From: JAPWJZ01 sp041287865
Lineage (GTDB): Bacteria > Pseudomonadota > Alphaproteobacteria > Micavibrionales > UBA2020
Assembly (NCBI GenBank): GCA_041287865.1
Contig: JBGGMV010000092.1
Location: 18,034-82,033, forward strand
Reading direction: 5' to 3'
DNA length: 64,000 nt
The translations under genes and the position numbers were made by a program. Under the pieces are notes generated by a model. It was not told the DNA's origin and did not search any database. It worked only from the letters and a program-made list of their open reading frames with translations. Shown here piece after piece: positions 7,697 to 15,698 of this stretch; positions within the stretch are counted from its first letter, which is position 1, and every line of letters begins with the position of its first letter.

Positions 7697-8142
7697 AGCT
7701 TCTTGATCAGCAGGCGGCGGCCGGTGTCTTCCAGCCCGTGCTTGATATAGAAGGCCTTGGCCTTGTCGTTTGCGGCTTCGGTTTCGAGGTGGAAGATGCA
7801 GCAGCCGCGCGCGCGCGACATGAATTCGAATTCTTCCAGTGCCTTTGTGCCGATGCCCTGCCCGCGGAATTCGGGCTTGACGTAGAAATCATCGAGATAC
7901 GACGTCATGCCGCCGAATTCGATGCTGAAGGAGAAGCAGAGCACGGCATAGCCCGCCGTTGTGCCGCCCGCCTTGACGGTCAGCACCTGCGCGTAAGGAG
8001 AGAAAGGCGACGAAGCATGCAGCGCGTTGCGGAGCGCGATTTCGCCGCGCTGGGAAAGCGCATGGCCGTCCTCCGCATGGAAGGCGCGCGCCATGTCGAG
8101 AATTTCCGGCCAGTCTTCGGGTTTTGCCTGTTTCAGTTCCAT
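7693..8142 (-). CDS. GNAT family N-acetyltransferase
   Basis: A 149-residue protein with the GNAT fold. Strand 4 and motif A are clear: D-D-F-Y-V-K-P-E-F-R-G-Q-G-I-G (about residues 85-99), the R/Q-x-x-G-x-G/A acetyl-CoA pyrophosphate loop, followed by A-K-A-F-Y-I-K-H-G-L (about 129-138). It acetylates an amine on an unknown substrate. It lies three bases downstream of the acyl-CoA dehydrogenase on the same strand, so the two are probably cotranscribed. Confidence 0.88.
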   Translation of the reverse strand: MELKQAKPEDWPEILDMARAFHAEDGHALSQRGEIALRNALHASSPFSPYAQVLTVKAGGTTAGYAVLCFSFSIEFGGMTSYLDDFYVKPEFRGQGIGTKALEEFEFMSRARGCCIFHLETEAANDKAKAFYIKHGLEDTGRRLLIKKL

Positions 8143-8145
8143 GTC

Positions 8146-9933
8146 TTACGGCTTGAAATGTTTTTGTTTCGGCTTGATGACTTCGGGGGCTTCCGGCTGC
8201 GCGGCCGTATAGCCAAGTTTTTCCGGCGCGATGGGGGCATATCCGACCAGCGCCGCGAAATGAACATGCACGGGGTCGAGGTCGCTGTCCACTTTCAACT
8301 TTTTGTCACCAAAAGCCTTTTCGAGATAGGTTTTAGCCACCAGCGCCTTGCGCGCATCGCCCAGTGTCAGGTCATGCGCGGCTTCCTCGGCCAGCAGCGC
8401 GCCGCCCAGCACGTCGGACATATTGTCCATCAGTTTGCGGGCGAAGCGTTCGCCGTCTTTCGGATTGTTGCGGAGGTGCAGCAGCGCGTTGACGGATTGG
8501 CGCAGGCCTTCGTCGAGCAGCGTTTTTTCCGCCGCCATTTCGGCGGGCAGCGAATCCGAGGCCTTGCGGATGCGGTCTATAAACACCTGATCGCCCGGCT
8601 CCCGGCCCGCAACCATGCGCAGCAGTTCCAGCGCCTGAATATTCGCGGGGCCTTCCCAGACGGTCAGCACCATTGAATCGCGGTAGAGGCGTGCGGTGGG
8701 ATATTCTTCGGTATAACCATTGCCGCCGACGATTTCCAAGGCCTTCTTGGATGATTGCACGGCGTCTTCGGCTGTGCGGTATTTAGCCAAAGCGGTCGAG
8801 AGGCGCAGCCATGTGTTCTGCGCGGGATCGGCCAGTGCGGTATCGAATGTTTTGGCGGCTTCGAAGGCCAGCGCCGTTGCGGCTTCGGAGCGCAGCATCA
8901 GGTCGGCCAGCTCGTTCTGCACCATCGGGTAATTCACGATTTCCTTGCCGAAAGCCTTGCGGTGCGCGGCCCAGCTGGCGGCTTCAAGGAACGCACGACG
9001 CGTGACGCCGGCGGCCCCCACGGCATTGTGGATGCGGGAATATTCCAGCGCTTCCATCATGATTTTCAACCCGTTCGGCGGGGCGGCGATTTCGATGACT
9101 TCCGCGCCTTCCAGATCGATTTCGCCGGTAGCAAGGCCCTTGGTACCCAGCTTGTCCTTCAGGCGGCGGATGGAATAGTCATTCTGCGAACCGTCCTTCT
9201 TGTGGCTGGGGACGAGGTACAACCCCAGACCCTTGCTGCCATCGGCTGCGCCTTCGGGACGGGCGGTGGCGAGCGCAAGGCCGGAATTGGCGTTGCTGGT
9301 GAACCATTTCAACCCGTGCAGCTTCACGCCGCCTTTATCGTCATAGACCGCTTTGGTGGTCGTCTGGCCGATATCCGATCCGCCGTGCAGTTCGGTGCAC
9401 CATGTGCCGCCGGTTTTCGACAGGCCATCCATGCGGGTGAGTTCGGGCAGGTATTCGTCGCGCACTTGCTTGGGCGCATACTTATCTAATACGTAAGCCA
9501 CAGCACCCGTCATGGTGACGGGGCAATGCACCGAGATATCGACCTGCGACAACATATAGCCCATGGTGAAGCTGAGCAGATGCGGTTCGGGGTCTTTATC
9601 CGCGAAGGCCAGACCGATCGCGCCCTTTTTATAGGCCTCGGCGTGGCATTCTTCGTATTTGGGGTTGAAGATAACGCGGCTTTTCTTTTCGCCGGCCTTG
9701 TTATGGGTTTCGAGCTCGGGCGGGGCGATGCGGTCGCTGTAGCTGGCCTGTTCGTCCAGCTTGCCGCCCGTCCATTCCCCGAATTCCCTCAAGCGGGTTT
9801 CGTTGCGGGAGAGCATATCGGGGGCAAGGCGCTGCAGTGTGCGCTGCAAATTGATGTCGCTGTCGAAGAAATTGCTGCCGCGCGTCTCTTTCGGGTATGA
9901 GACGGGACTATTGCGCGGTTTCTGTCCGGACAT
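8146..9933 (-). CDS. Acyl-CoA dehydrogenase, AidB-like
   Basis: A 595-residue flavoprotein of the long acyl-CoA dehydrogenase subgroup. Visible are the FAD/substrate segment W-C-T-E-L-H-G-G-S-D-I-G (about 168-179), the middle-domain strand K-W-F-T-S-N-A, and the C-terminal motifs R-K-A-F-G and E-I-V-G-G-N-G-Y-T-E-E-Y-P-T-A-R-L-Y-R-D, followed by V-W-E-G-P-A-N-I as in AidB-type enzymes. The substrate is unknown; AidB itself is a DNA-alkylation response protein. The ATG at 9933 was preferred over 9993 because GGAG lies upstream of it and family homology begins after it. It is divergent from a TetR regulator. Confidence 0.85.
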   Translation of the reverse strand: MSGQKPRNSPVSYPKETRGSNFFDSDINLQRTLQRLAPDMLSRNETRLREFGEWTGGKLDEQASYSDRIAPPELETHNKAGEKKSRVIFNPKYEECHAEAYKKGAIGLAFADKDPEPHLLSFTMGYMLSQVDISVHCPVTMTGAVAYVLDKYAPKQVRDEYLPELTRMDGLSKTGGTWCTELHGGSDIGQTTTKAVYDDKGGVKLHGLKWFTSNANSGLALATARPEGAADGSKGLGLYLVPSHKKDGSQNDYSIRRLKDKLGTKGLATGEIDLEGAEVIEIAAPPNGLKIMMEALEYSRIHNAVGAAGVTRRAFLEAASWAAHRKAFGKEIVNYPMVQNELADLMLRSEAATALAFEAAKTFDTALADPAQNTWLRLSTALAKYRTAEDAVQSSKKALEIVGGNGYTEEYPTARLYRDSMVLTVWEGPANIQALELLRMVAGREPGDQVFIDRIRKASDSLPAEMAAEKTLLDEGLRQSVNALLHLRNNPKDGERFARKLMDNMSDVLGGALLAEEAAHDLTLGDARKALVAKTYLEKAFGDKKLKVDSDLDPVHVHFAALVGYAPIAPEKLGYTAAQPEAPEVIKPKQKHFKP

Positions 9934-10074
9934 TTTATTACTTACTCCATAATGCGGTATCGCGATGATGCTCTTTTGGCGAAAGAACTTCAACCCCCTA
10001 TTGACCGCATATCTGAACGATGAGAGGATAATCCACAGGCACTACGGGGATCATGTATTGAAGGGGTTTTCATC

Positions 10075-10683
10075 ATGACGGCTGTACGGCACGAAGATTT
10101 ACAGAAAAAATTCCGCTATCACCATGGCAATCTGCGCGAGTCGCTCCTCGCCGCCGCGCTCGATATTCTCGCCACGCAAGGGCTGGAAGAATTGAGCCTG
10201 CGCAAACTGGCACGCGTTACAGGCGTGACGCAGGCAGCGCCTTACACTTATTTCGACAGCAAGGATGATCTCCTCGCCGCCGTCGCGGAAAGCGGCTTTC
10301 AGAAACTCGCGCTGCAAATGGCGGAGGACGCCACCGGCGCACCCAACGCCCGCGTGCGCATCGAACGCCTGATCGGCAGCTATATCCGCTTCTCGCAAGA
10401 GAATCGCCCGCTGTTCCAGATCATGTTCGGCCGCGAGCTGGCAGATTTGAAAAAATTCCCGACGCTGGCCATGACGGCGGGCAAGAGCTACGCGCTCTTC
10501 TCGGCGGCGCTGGCGAAGCAGGAAGGCGACGTGCGCTTCCTGACCGTCGCTATCTGGAGTCTCTGCCACGGCCTCACCACGCTGATCGTCGAGGAAAAAA
10601 TCGACATCGCCAAATTCGGCAGCAATGACACCGCCGACTTTGTCAGCCGCGTGACAGGCCTTTTCGCAGACCAGATCGGTTAA
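10075..10683 (+). CDS. TetR/AcrR family regulator
   Basis: A 202-residue repressor-type protein. The N-terminal HTH runs from Y-H-H-G-N-L-R-E-S-L-L-A-A-A-L (about residues 15-29) through L-S-L-R-K-L-A-R-V-T-G-V-T-Q-A-A-P-Y-T-Y-F (about 42-62). The C-terminal ligand domain is of the WHG type. Its position 141 bases from the divergent acyl-CoA dehydrogenase suggests it controls that gene and itself, responding to an acyl-CoA-like ligand; this is inference. Its TAA shares the TTAA palindrome with the convergent fructosamine kinase gene. Confidence 0.9.
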   Translation: MTAVRHEDLQKKFRYHHGNLRESLLAAALDILATQGLEELSLRKLARVTGVTQAAPYTYFDSKDDLLAAVAESGFQKLALQMAEDATGAPNARVRIERLIGSYIRFSQENRPLFQIMFGRELADLKKFPTLAMTAGKSYALFSAALAKQEGDVRFLTVAIWSLCHGLTTLIVEEKIDIAKFGSNDTADFVSRVTGLFADQIG

Positions 10684-11528
10684 TCAAACTTTTCCAGGAT
10701 ACGCTGCACTTTGCGCGCATAGGATGCGCCGAAGAGACGCGTGTGCACCAGCAGCGGATAGAGGTTATAGATATCCATCCGCTCTTCATAGAATCCCGCG
10801 CGTATGGGCCGCAGGGAATTGTACTTCGCAAAGAAGCTGTCGTTGAAGGAGCTGAACAGGCGGATAAAGGCCAGTTCAATCTCGGCATCCGCGTAATAGA
10901 TCGCGGGATCGAGGAAGGCCGCAACACGGCCCTTGCGGGCCAGAATGTTGCCGCCCCAGATATCGCCGTGAATCAGTGACGGCGGGGCCGCGCCCTTCAG
11001 TATCGCCGGAATCTTGCCCAGCAGTTTATCGACCTGCTTCATGATCTTCGCATCGATTTTCTTTTCGTTCAGCGCTTCCTTGGCCATGAAGCCAAGACGG
11101 TGCTCGGCGAAGAAGGCGGGCCAGTCCTTGCTCTGGGTGTTCGGCTGGCGGAGCGAACCGATCAGCGTGTCGCGCTCCAGTCCATAGCTGTCGGCGGTAA
11201 TGGCGTGGAGCTGCGCCAGCATTTCCGCCGCGCCCGTCTGCCCGGGGTCTTCAAGGCCATAGCTGGATTCGACGAAATCCATCACGATCACGTGTTCGTT
11301 GCTGTAGTGCACGGCGGGCACAGGCAGCTGGGATTTTTGCTTCAGGTAGCCCAGCATCCAGGCTTCGGTATCGAGCCCGCGCTCCGCAACTTTGGCAACG
11401 AAGGTGCGTCCGCCCTCCATCAGCAGCCGGTAGATCTGCGCGTTGTTCGCGGCCGACAGCGGCGTGATCGACTGGATGCGCGCCTTCAGGTGCTTTTCGA
11501 TTTCCGACTGGACGGTAGCGGTGATCAT
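10680..11528 (-). CDS. Fructosamine/ribulosamine-3-kinase family protein
   Basis: A 282-residue kinase of the FN3K family, close to the usual 290. Motifs include the ATP-site segment F-V-A-K-V-A (about 42-47), the catalytic loop H-G-D-I-W-G-G-N (about 190-197) and the metal-binding L-D-P-A-I-Y-Y-A-D-A-E-I-E-L-A. It phosphorylates ketoamines on glycated proteins at C3, which then decay and free the lysine. It overlaps by four bases the upstream gene for a low-molecular-weight phosphatase, a pairing known from bacterial ribulosamine/erythrulosamine repair. Confidence 0.92.
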   Translation of the reverse strand: MITATVQSEIEKHLKARIQSITPLSAANNAQIYRLLMEGGRTFVAKVAERGLDTEAWMLGYLKQKSQLPVPAVHYSNEHVIVMDFVESSYGLEDPGQTGAAEMLAQLHAITADSYGLERDTLIGSLRQPNTQSKDWPAFFAEHRLGFMAKEALNEKKIDAKIMKQVDKLLGKIPAILKGAAPPSLIHGDIWGGNILARKGRVAAFLDPAIYYADAEIELAFIRLFSSFNDSFFAKYNSLRPIRAGFYEERMDIYNLYPLLVHTRLFGASYARKVQRILEKFD

Positions 11529-11998
11529 ATCTTGTGGTCCTCACGCAATTTTTTCAGCAGTGCCCCGGCGTTTTCATGCACGAGGACATAGACGTTTTCG
11601 AAATCCTTTTCGGTACCATACCACGGATCGGGCACATCTTCGCCATCGGCGCGGAACATCGATAATTTCGCCTTCGACGCCTTGGGTGCGCGTTTGGTTA
11701 AAATGCGGTGATGGCCGCTGTCCATGGCATAGATATAGTCAAAACCGCTAAAATCGGCGTCTTTCACCTGCCGTGCCCGCTGGCGGCTGAGGTCGACGCC
11801 CTTCTCCAGCGCTTTTTTAACAGTGCGGTGGTCGGGCGGCTCACCCTCATGATAATCTTCCGTCCCCGCGCTCTCGATATGGAATGCATCGTTCAATCCC
11901 GCTTCCGCGGCCAGATGGCGAAAGACGCCCTCGGCAGTCGGGGAGCGGCAGATGTTGCCGGTGCAGACGAAAAGGACTCGTAAGGCGGGTCTTGTCAT
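11525..11998 (-). CDS. Low-molecular-weight protein-tyrosine-phosphatase family
   Basis: A 157-residue phosphatase. The P-loop C-T-G-N-I-C-R-S lies at about residues 12-19 and the general-acid loop D-P-W-Y-G at about 122-126, both intact. The ATG at 11998 is chosen because the family starts a few residues before the P-loop; a longer in-frame start at 12076 would run into mnmC. Because it is translationally coupled to the fructosamine kinase, the likely substrate is a ribulosamine or erythrulosamine 5-phosphate on glycated protein rather than phosphotyrosine. That reading rests on the gene pair, not on residues I can see. Confidence 0.9.
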   Translation of the reverse strand: MTRPALRVLFVCTGNICRSPTAEGVFRHLAAEAGLNDAFHIESAGTEDYHEGEPPDHRTVKKALEKGVDLSRQRARQVKDADFSGFDYIYAMDSGHHRILTKRAPKASKAKLSMFRADGEDVPDPWYGTEKDFENVYVLVHENAGALLKKLREDHKI

Positions 11999-12049
11999 TG
12001 GGCGGTTAATTTGTGATTTAATGGGGTGGAAGCCCCGGAGGGCTATAGT

Positions 12050-13837
12050 TTGGCACTGAAACCCGCCCGTTTGCAATGGTCTGACGACGGCTCGCTCGCG
12101 AGCCTCGATTACGATGATGTGTATTTCCAGCGCGGGCAGGCCCTGCCGGAGTCGAAATATGTATTTATCGAGAACAACAACCTGCCCGCCCGTTTCCGGA
12201 ATTTGGGCAAGGGCGAATCATTCCGCATATGCGAGCTGGGCTTCGGCAGCGGGCTGAATTTCCTGCTGACGCTGAAAACTTTCGCTGAAACCGGCGGCGC
12301 GGGCAGGCTGTTTTTCACCAGCATCGAAAAACACCCGATACCCAAGGATGATCTGCGCAAAATCCATTCCTTCTTCAACCTGCCGCATGCCGAGGAATTG
12401 ATCGACCAGTACCCGCCGATGGTGGAGGGATTTCATCACCTGAATATCGGCGGCGCAAGGCTGATGCTCATCTTCGGCGATGTGGCCGACATGCTGCCGG
12501 AAATAAAGGGCGAATTCGACGCATGGTTTCTGGATGGTTTTACGCCATCGAAAAACCCGGATATGTGGGAAGAAAAGCTTTATCCGCATATCGCGGCGCG
12601 CACGGCGGGTGGCGGCACGCTGGCGACGTTTTCGTCGGCGGGGCATGTGCGGCGCGGGCTGAAGGCCGCGGGATTTACGGTCAAGAAAATCACCGGCTAT
12701 GGCATCAAATGGAACATGACCGTCGCCACCATGGCGGGGGCGAAAAAGGAATATCCGCGCCGCAAAGTCGCCGTCATCGGCGGCAGCATCGCGGGCGCGG
12801 CTACGGCCTATGCGCTGGCGCGGCGCGGACACAGTCCCGTGATCTACGAGAAAAAACCTGATGCCGATACCATCGGCCATCCGGTCGCGGTTGTTTACCC
12901 CAAGCTGACGGTCGATCCATCGCCCATGTGCCGCTACCACATCCATGCGTTTTTATATGCGCGGATGGTGGCGCGGCATTTGAAAGTGCCGTCGTGGAAG
13001 GAATGCGGCGTGCTGCATCTTGATCTCGACGAAGATGAGCGCACCCGCACGCAAAAATTGCTGCAATCGGGCGAATATCCCGAAGATTTCTGCAAGGCAG
13101 GCGATGGCGGCATGTTCCAGCCGATTGCGGGGATGATCGACCCGCGCGATTTCCGCCAGTGCCTTACCCGCGATATTCCGGTGGAGTATGGCCATGATAT
13201 TAAATCACTGGCGGCGGAGGTCACGGTGATTGCGGCCGGAACAGCGGCAAAAAACTTTGCGGGCCTTGACTGGCTGCCGCTGCAATCGGTGCGCGGGCAG
13301 ATGAGCCTGCTGAAACCCACGCCGCACTCGCAGGACCTTGATCATGTGATCTGTCATGACGGTTTCCTCACCCCGCCGGTGAAGGGGCTGCATGGCGCAG
13401 GCGCGACCTTCCAGAAGGGCAGCACCGACGATAGTTTCCATGCGGAGGATGATGCCGAGAATCTGGCGAAACTGAACCAGCACCTGCCGCAGTTCGGCTT
13501 CACGGCGGATAGCGTCGCAGGCGCCAGCTGGGGTTTTCGCGCTACCACGCCCGACAAGCTGCCCATGGCGGGCCCCCTGCCCGACTATGAGCGCTGCCGC
13601 GAAGATTTCGCCACGCTGCGCGAAGGCAAGGAAGTAATCGGCGCGCCCACGCCGCTCATCCCCCATGTCTATTTGTCGACCGGTTTCGGCGCGCATGGCA
13701 TGACAGGGGCGCTGCTGGCGGGAGAGATTATTGCGGCGGAAATTTCCGGTGACCCCTGCCCCGTGCCTGCGAGCCTGCTGGAACATCTGCTGCCGGAGCG
13801 GTTTATTTTCCGCGGGCTGAAAAGAAAAACCATTTGA
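12050..13837 (+). CDS. mnmC: Bifunctional tRNA mnm5s2U34 methyltransferase/FAD oxidoreductase MnmC
   Basis: About 595 residues. The N-terminal methyltransferase domain carries D-D-V-Y-F-Q near residue 20, the SAM loop I-C-E-L-G-F-G-S-G-L-N-F-L and D-A-W-F-L-D-G-F-T-P-S-K-N-P-x-M-W. The C-terminal oxidoreductase domain starts with V-A-V-I-G-G-S-I-A-G-A (about 240-250). It completes the wobble-uridine modification of tRNAs in the cytoplasm. The best start is TTG at 12050, with GGAGG eight bases upstream and the N-terminus aligned to known MnmC; a GTG at 12026 is in frame but has no ribosome site. It is divergent from the phosphatase gene. Confidence 0.93.
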   Translation: MALKPARLQWSDDGSLASLDYDDVYFQRGQALPESKYVFIENNNLPARFRNLGKGESFRICELGFGSGLNFLLTLKTFAETGGAGRLFFTSIEKHPIPKDDLRKIHSFFNLPHAEELIDQYPPMVEGFHHLNIGGARLMLIFGDVADMLPEIKGEFDAWFLDGFTPSKNPDMWEEKLYPHIAARTAGGGTLATFSSAGHVRRGLKAAGFTVKKITGYGIKWNMTVATMAGAKKEYPRRKVAVIGGSIAGAATAYALARRGHSPVIYEKKPDADTIGHPVAVVYPKLTVDPSPMCRYHIHAFLYARMVARHLKVPSWKECGVLHLDLDEDERTRTQKLLQSGEYPEDFCKAGDGGMFQPIAGMIDPRDFRQCLTRDIPVEYGHDIKSLAAEVTVIAAGTAAKNFAGLDWLPLQSVRGQMSLLKPTPHSQDLDHVICHDGFLTPPVKGLHGAGATFQKGSTDDSFHAEDDAENLAKLNQHLPQFGFTADSVAGASWGFRATTPDKLPMAGPLPDYERCREDFATLREGKEVIGAPTPLIPHVYLSTGFGAHGMTGALLAGEIIAAEISGDPCPVPASLLEHLLPERFIFRGLKRKTI

Positions 13838-13862
13838 TATCAATATCTTAATATATATTAAA

Positions 13863-13891
13863 TTGACATAACATCTACAGATTGCTAGGGT
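13863..13891 (+). promoter_or_regulatory. Promoter of the four-gene shared-tail operon
   Basis: A perfect TTGACA, a 17-base spacer and TAGGGT, about 40 bases before the first ATG at 13930. The upstream sequence is AT-rich and contains TTAATATATATTAA. Confidence 0.7.
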
Positions 13892-13929
13892 GGCCCGAAC
13901 GTCATTAAGGATTCCCGGGAAGCACCTTC

Positions 13930-14403
13930 ATGTTCTGGAACTCAAAGAAAAAAGCCGCCGAAAAGGCCGCCGCGAAAGCGCGGGAAGAACTGCGCAGCGA
14001 CGTGACTGAAGGCCTGTCCGAGTTGATGAAGACGCAGGCGACGCTGACGCCCGAACAACAAGACGAACTCAAAAGGCTGACGGCTGCGGCGGGCATTATC
14101 GGTTCGTCGCTGAGGATCGCGCAGACCATTAAAAAAATGGATGCCTTCGGCGACGCCATGCACGACCAGACGATGAAGATGATCGAGGAAGCGCATGAAA
14201 TGACGCGCGCCGCGCGCCAGAAGGCGCCCACCCCCGATCCCCAGCAACTGCTGGACCAGATCAACCGCCTGAAAGAGACGATTGCCGCCATGCCGGCCAA
14301 CCCCGCCGCCGCGCGCACGGAAGACGACGCGTGGCGCAAGGACGGCTGTCCCGTCATGAAACCGGTGACGGTGGGCAAGCCTCTGAAACTTAAACTGCGC
14401 TAG
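13930..14403 (+). CDS. Small helical protein with shared C-terminal KPL tail (first of operon)
   Basis: A 157-residue protein I do not recognise. A basic N-terminus (MFWNSKKKAAEKAAAKARE) and long amphipathic helices precede E-L-K-R-L-T-A-A-A-G-I-I-G-S-S-L (about 46-61) and M-H-D-Q-T-M-K-M-I-E-E-A-H-E, segments shared with the next gene product. The end is W-R-K-D-G-C-P-V-M-K-P-V-T-V, then the tail VTVGKPLKLKLR. There is no signal peptide or membrane helix. It is a paralog of the following gene, nine bases away. The tail recurs on five other proteins in the window besides these two. Confidence 0.8.
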   Translation: MFWNSKKKAAEKAAAKAREELRSDVTEGLSELMKTQATLTPEQQDELKRLTAAAGIIGSSLRIAQTIKKMDAFGDAMHDQTMKMIEEAHEMTRAARQKAPTPDPQQLLDQINRLKETIAAMPANPAAARTEDDAWRKDGCPVMKPVTVGKPLKLKLR

Positions 14404-14412
14404 GGGGAAGCC

Positions 14413-14988
14413 GTGTTCAGAAAGAAAAATGCCCCGCAGGACGAGGTCGACAGGCTCGGCAGGGCTATCAAGGACCAGCTGGACGATATCGCCAGTGGCA
14501 AGAGCACCATGACCCCTCAGGAACAGCAAGAGCTGAAGGCGATGATCGCCGCCGCCGGCATCGCCGGTTCTTCGCTGAAAGCCGCGCAGATCATCCGCAA
14601 AGCCGATGACCTGGCCGACCGGATGCACGAAGATACGATGAAGATGATCGAAAAGGCGCACGAGCAGAGCCTTAAAAATCCGAGACCGCCGACGGTCGAT
14701 CCGCAGAAACTGATCGAGGCCTCCGAGCGGCTGCAGAAGCTGATCGAAAAGGAAAACGATGAGCGCGACAAGCGGATGAAGGAGCTGGAAGAAACCAGCA
14801 AAAAACTTAAGGCTTCTTCCGAGGAGCTGTTGAAAACCGCCGAGCAGATGCTGGACGACAAGAAGAAAAAAGCCATGAGCGTGGCCGAGGAGAAGAAGCG
14901 CGAAGCCGACTGGCGCAAACAGGGCTGCCCCGTCACCAAACCCGTCACGGTTGGCAAGCCGCTGAAACTGAAGAAGCCCGCCACATGA
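14413..14988 (+). CDS. Coiled-coil paralog with shared C-terminal KPL tail
   Basis: A 191-residue paralog of the preceding protein, with a GTG start preceded by AGGGGGAA. It has the same E-L-K-A-M-I-A-A-A-G-I-A-G-S-S-L (about 37-52) and M-H-E-D-T-M-K-M-I-E-K-A-H-E segments. A longer charged coiled coil is inserted (about residues 95-165, heptad-like L/K/E pattern). The end is W-R-K-Q-G-C-P-V-T-K-P then VTVGKPLKLKKPAT. The function is unknown. The last four bases overlap the thioredoxin gene start (ATGA), implying translational coupling. Confidence 0.8.
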   Translation: MFRKKNAPQDEVDRLGRAIKDQLDDIASGKSTMTPQEQQELKAMIAAAGIAGSSLKAAQIIRKADDLADRMHEDTMKMIEKAHEQSLKNPRPPTVDPQKLIEASERLQKLIEKENDERDKRMKELEETSKKLKASSEELLKTAEQMLDDKKKKAMSVAEEKKREADWRKQGCPVTKPVTVGKPLKLKKPAT

Positions 14989-15470
14989 CCGCCGCAGCCG
15001 CAAAGACGGAAATTCCCGGGCATGAACTGCTGGAAGGCTACGATAAACCCTCCGTGATCTTGTTCCATGCCAGCTGGTGCAGCCCCTGCAAGGAAGCGGT
15101 GCCGGAAGTCGAGAAGGCGGTGGCGGCCCAAACCGACAAGGCGGGGCGCGCAAAGTTCCGGCTGGTCAAGATCGATATCGACAAATACACCGAGCTGTCC
15201 AGCGCCTTTGGTATCAACTCCATCCCCGCGATGGTTGGTTTTCACGGTGACAAGGCTTCCTTCGGCGTTACCGGCCGCCTGCCGGAAAAAATGTTGATGG
15301 AATTCCTTTCCCGCGTGGAGCAATTCCACAAGGACAGCCCGCCGCCCGCATGGAGGGTACCTGAACCGGAACCCGCCCCCGAGGTGAACGTGCAAACAGG
15401 AGGATCCATCAACATCATGAAACCGATACGACTGGGACAGAAAAAGACGGGGTGGAAATGGCTTCGTTAA
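14985..15470 (+). CDS. Cytoplasmic thioredoxin-like protein with shared C-terminal tail
   Basis: A 161-residue protein. The thioredoxin fold is clear: V-I-L-F-H-A-S-W-C-S-P-C-K (residues about 23-35, active site C-S-P-C), D-I-D-K-Y at about 65 and the cis-proline segment S-I-P-A-M-V-G-F (about 80-87). There is no signal peptide, so it acts in the cytoplasm. After the fold comes a Pro/Glu-rich linker (about 123-140) and the tail INIMKPIRLGQKK, the most divergent version of the shared motif. It is coupled to the genes on both sides. Confidence 0.88.
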   Translation: MTAAAAKTEIPGHELLEGYDKPSVILFHASWCSPCKEAVPEVEKAVAAQTDKAGRAKFRLVKIDIDKYTELSSAFGINSIPAMVGFHGDKASFGVTGRLPEKMLMEFLSRVEQFHKDSPPPAWRVPEPEPAPEVNVQTGGSINIMKPIRLGQKKTGWKWLR

Positions 15471-15691
15471 CCGACGCGCAACGCGAGAAAACGCTGGAAA
15501 TGGCAGAGAGCGCCGAAGATCTTTTGCGCCGCGCCCGCGCAGGGCTGGCGACGCAGGACGAAATCAAGGCTGCGACCGACGCGCTGCTGGAACAATTCGC
15601 CGATGAAAACAAAACCCGCGACGTGGTTGCCGACACCGTCACGAAAAAAGACGTTACTGTGCAAAAGCCGATAAAGCTGAAACCGCGCTAA
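15458..15691 (+). CDS. Small helical protein with shared C-terminal KPI tail
   Basis: A 77-residue protein (ATG at 15458; a GTG at 15452 is also in frame). It is almost entirely helical and charged up to residue 62 and ends DVTVQKPIKLKPR, the cleanest short form of the shared tail. It overlaps the end of the thioredoxin gene by 13 bases and closes the operon. With no other domain, the protein is essentially a helix carrying the tag, and might be a competitor or adaptor for whatever recognises the tail; that is inference. Confidence 0.75.
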   Translation: MASLTDAQREKTLEMAESAEDLLRRARAGLATQDEIKAATDALLEQFADENKTRDVVADTVTKKDVTVQKPIKLKPR

Positions 15692-15698
15692 CCGGAGA

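Noticed and set aside
12026..12049. GTG start for mnmC at 12026
   Set aside because: No ribosome site, whereas GGAGG stands eight bases before TTG 12050 and the family N-terminus begins there.
13848..13861. TTAATATATATTAA upstream of the tailed operon as a CtrA box
   Set aside because: The TTAA motifs are six bases apart, not seven, and lie outside the promoter core.
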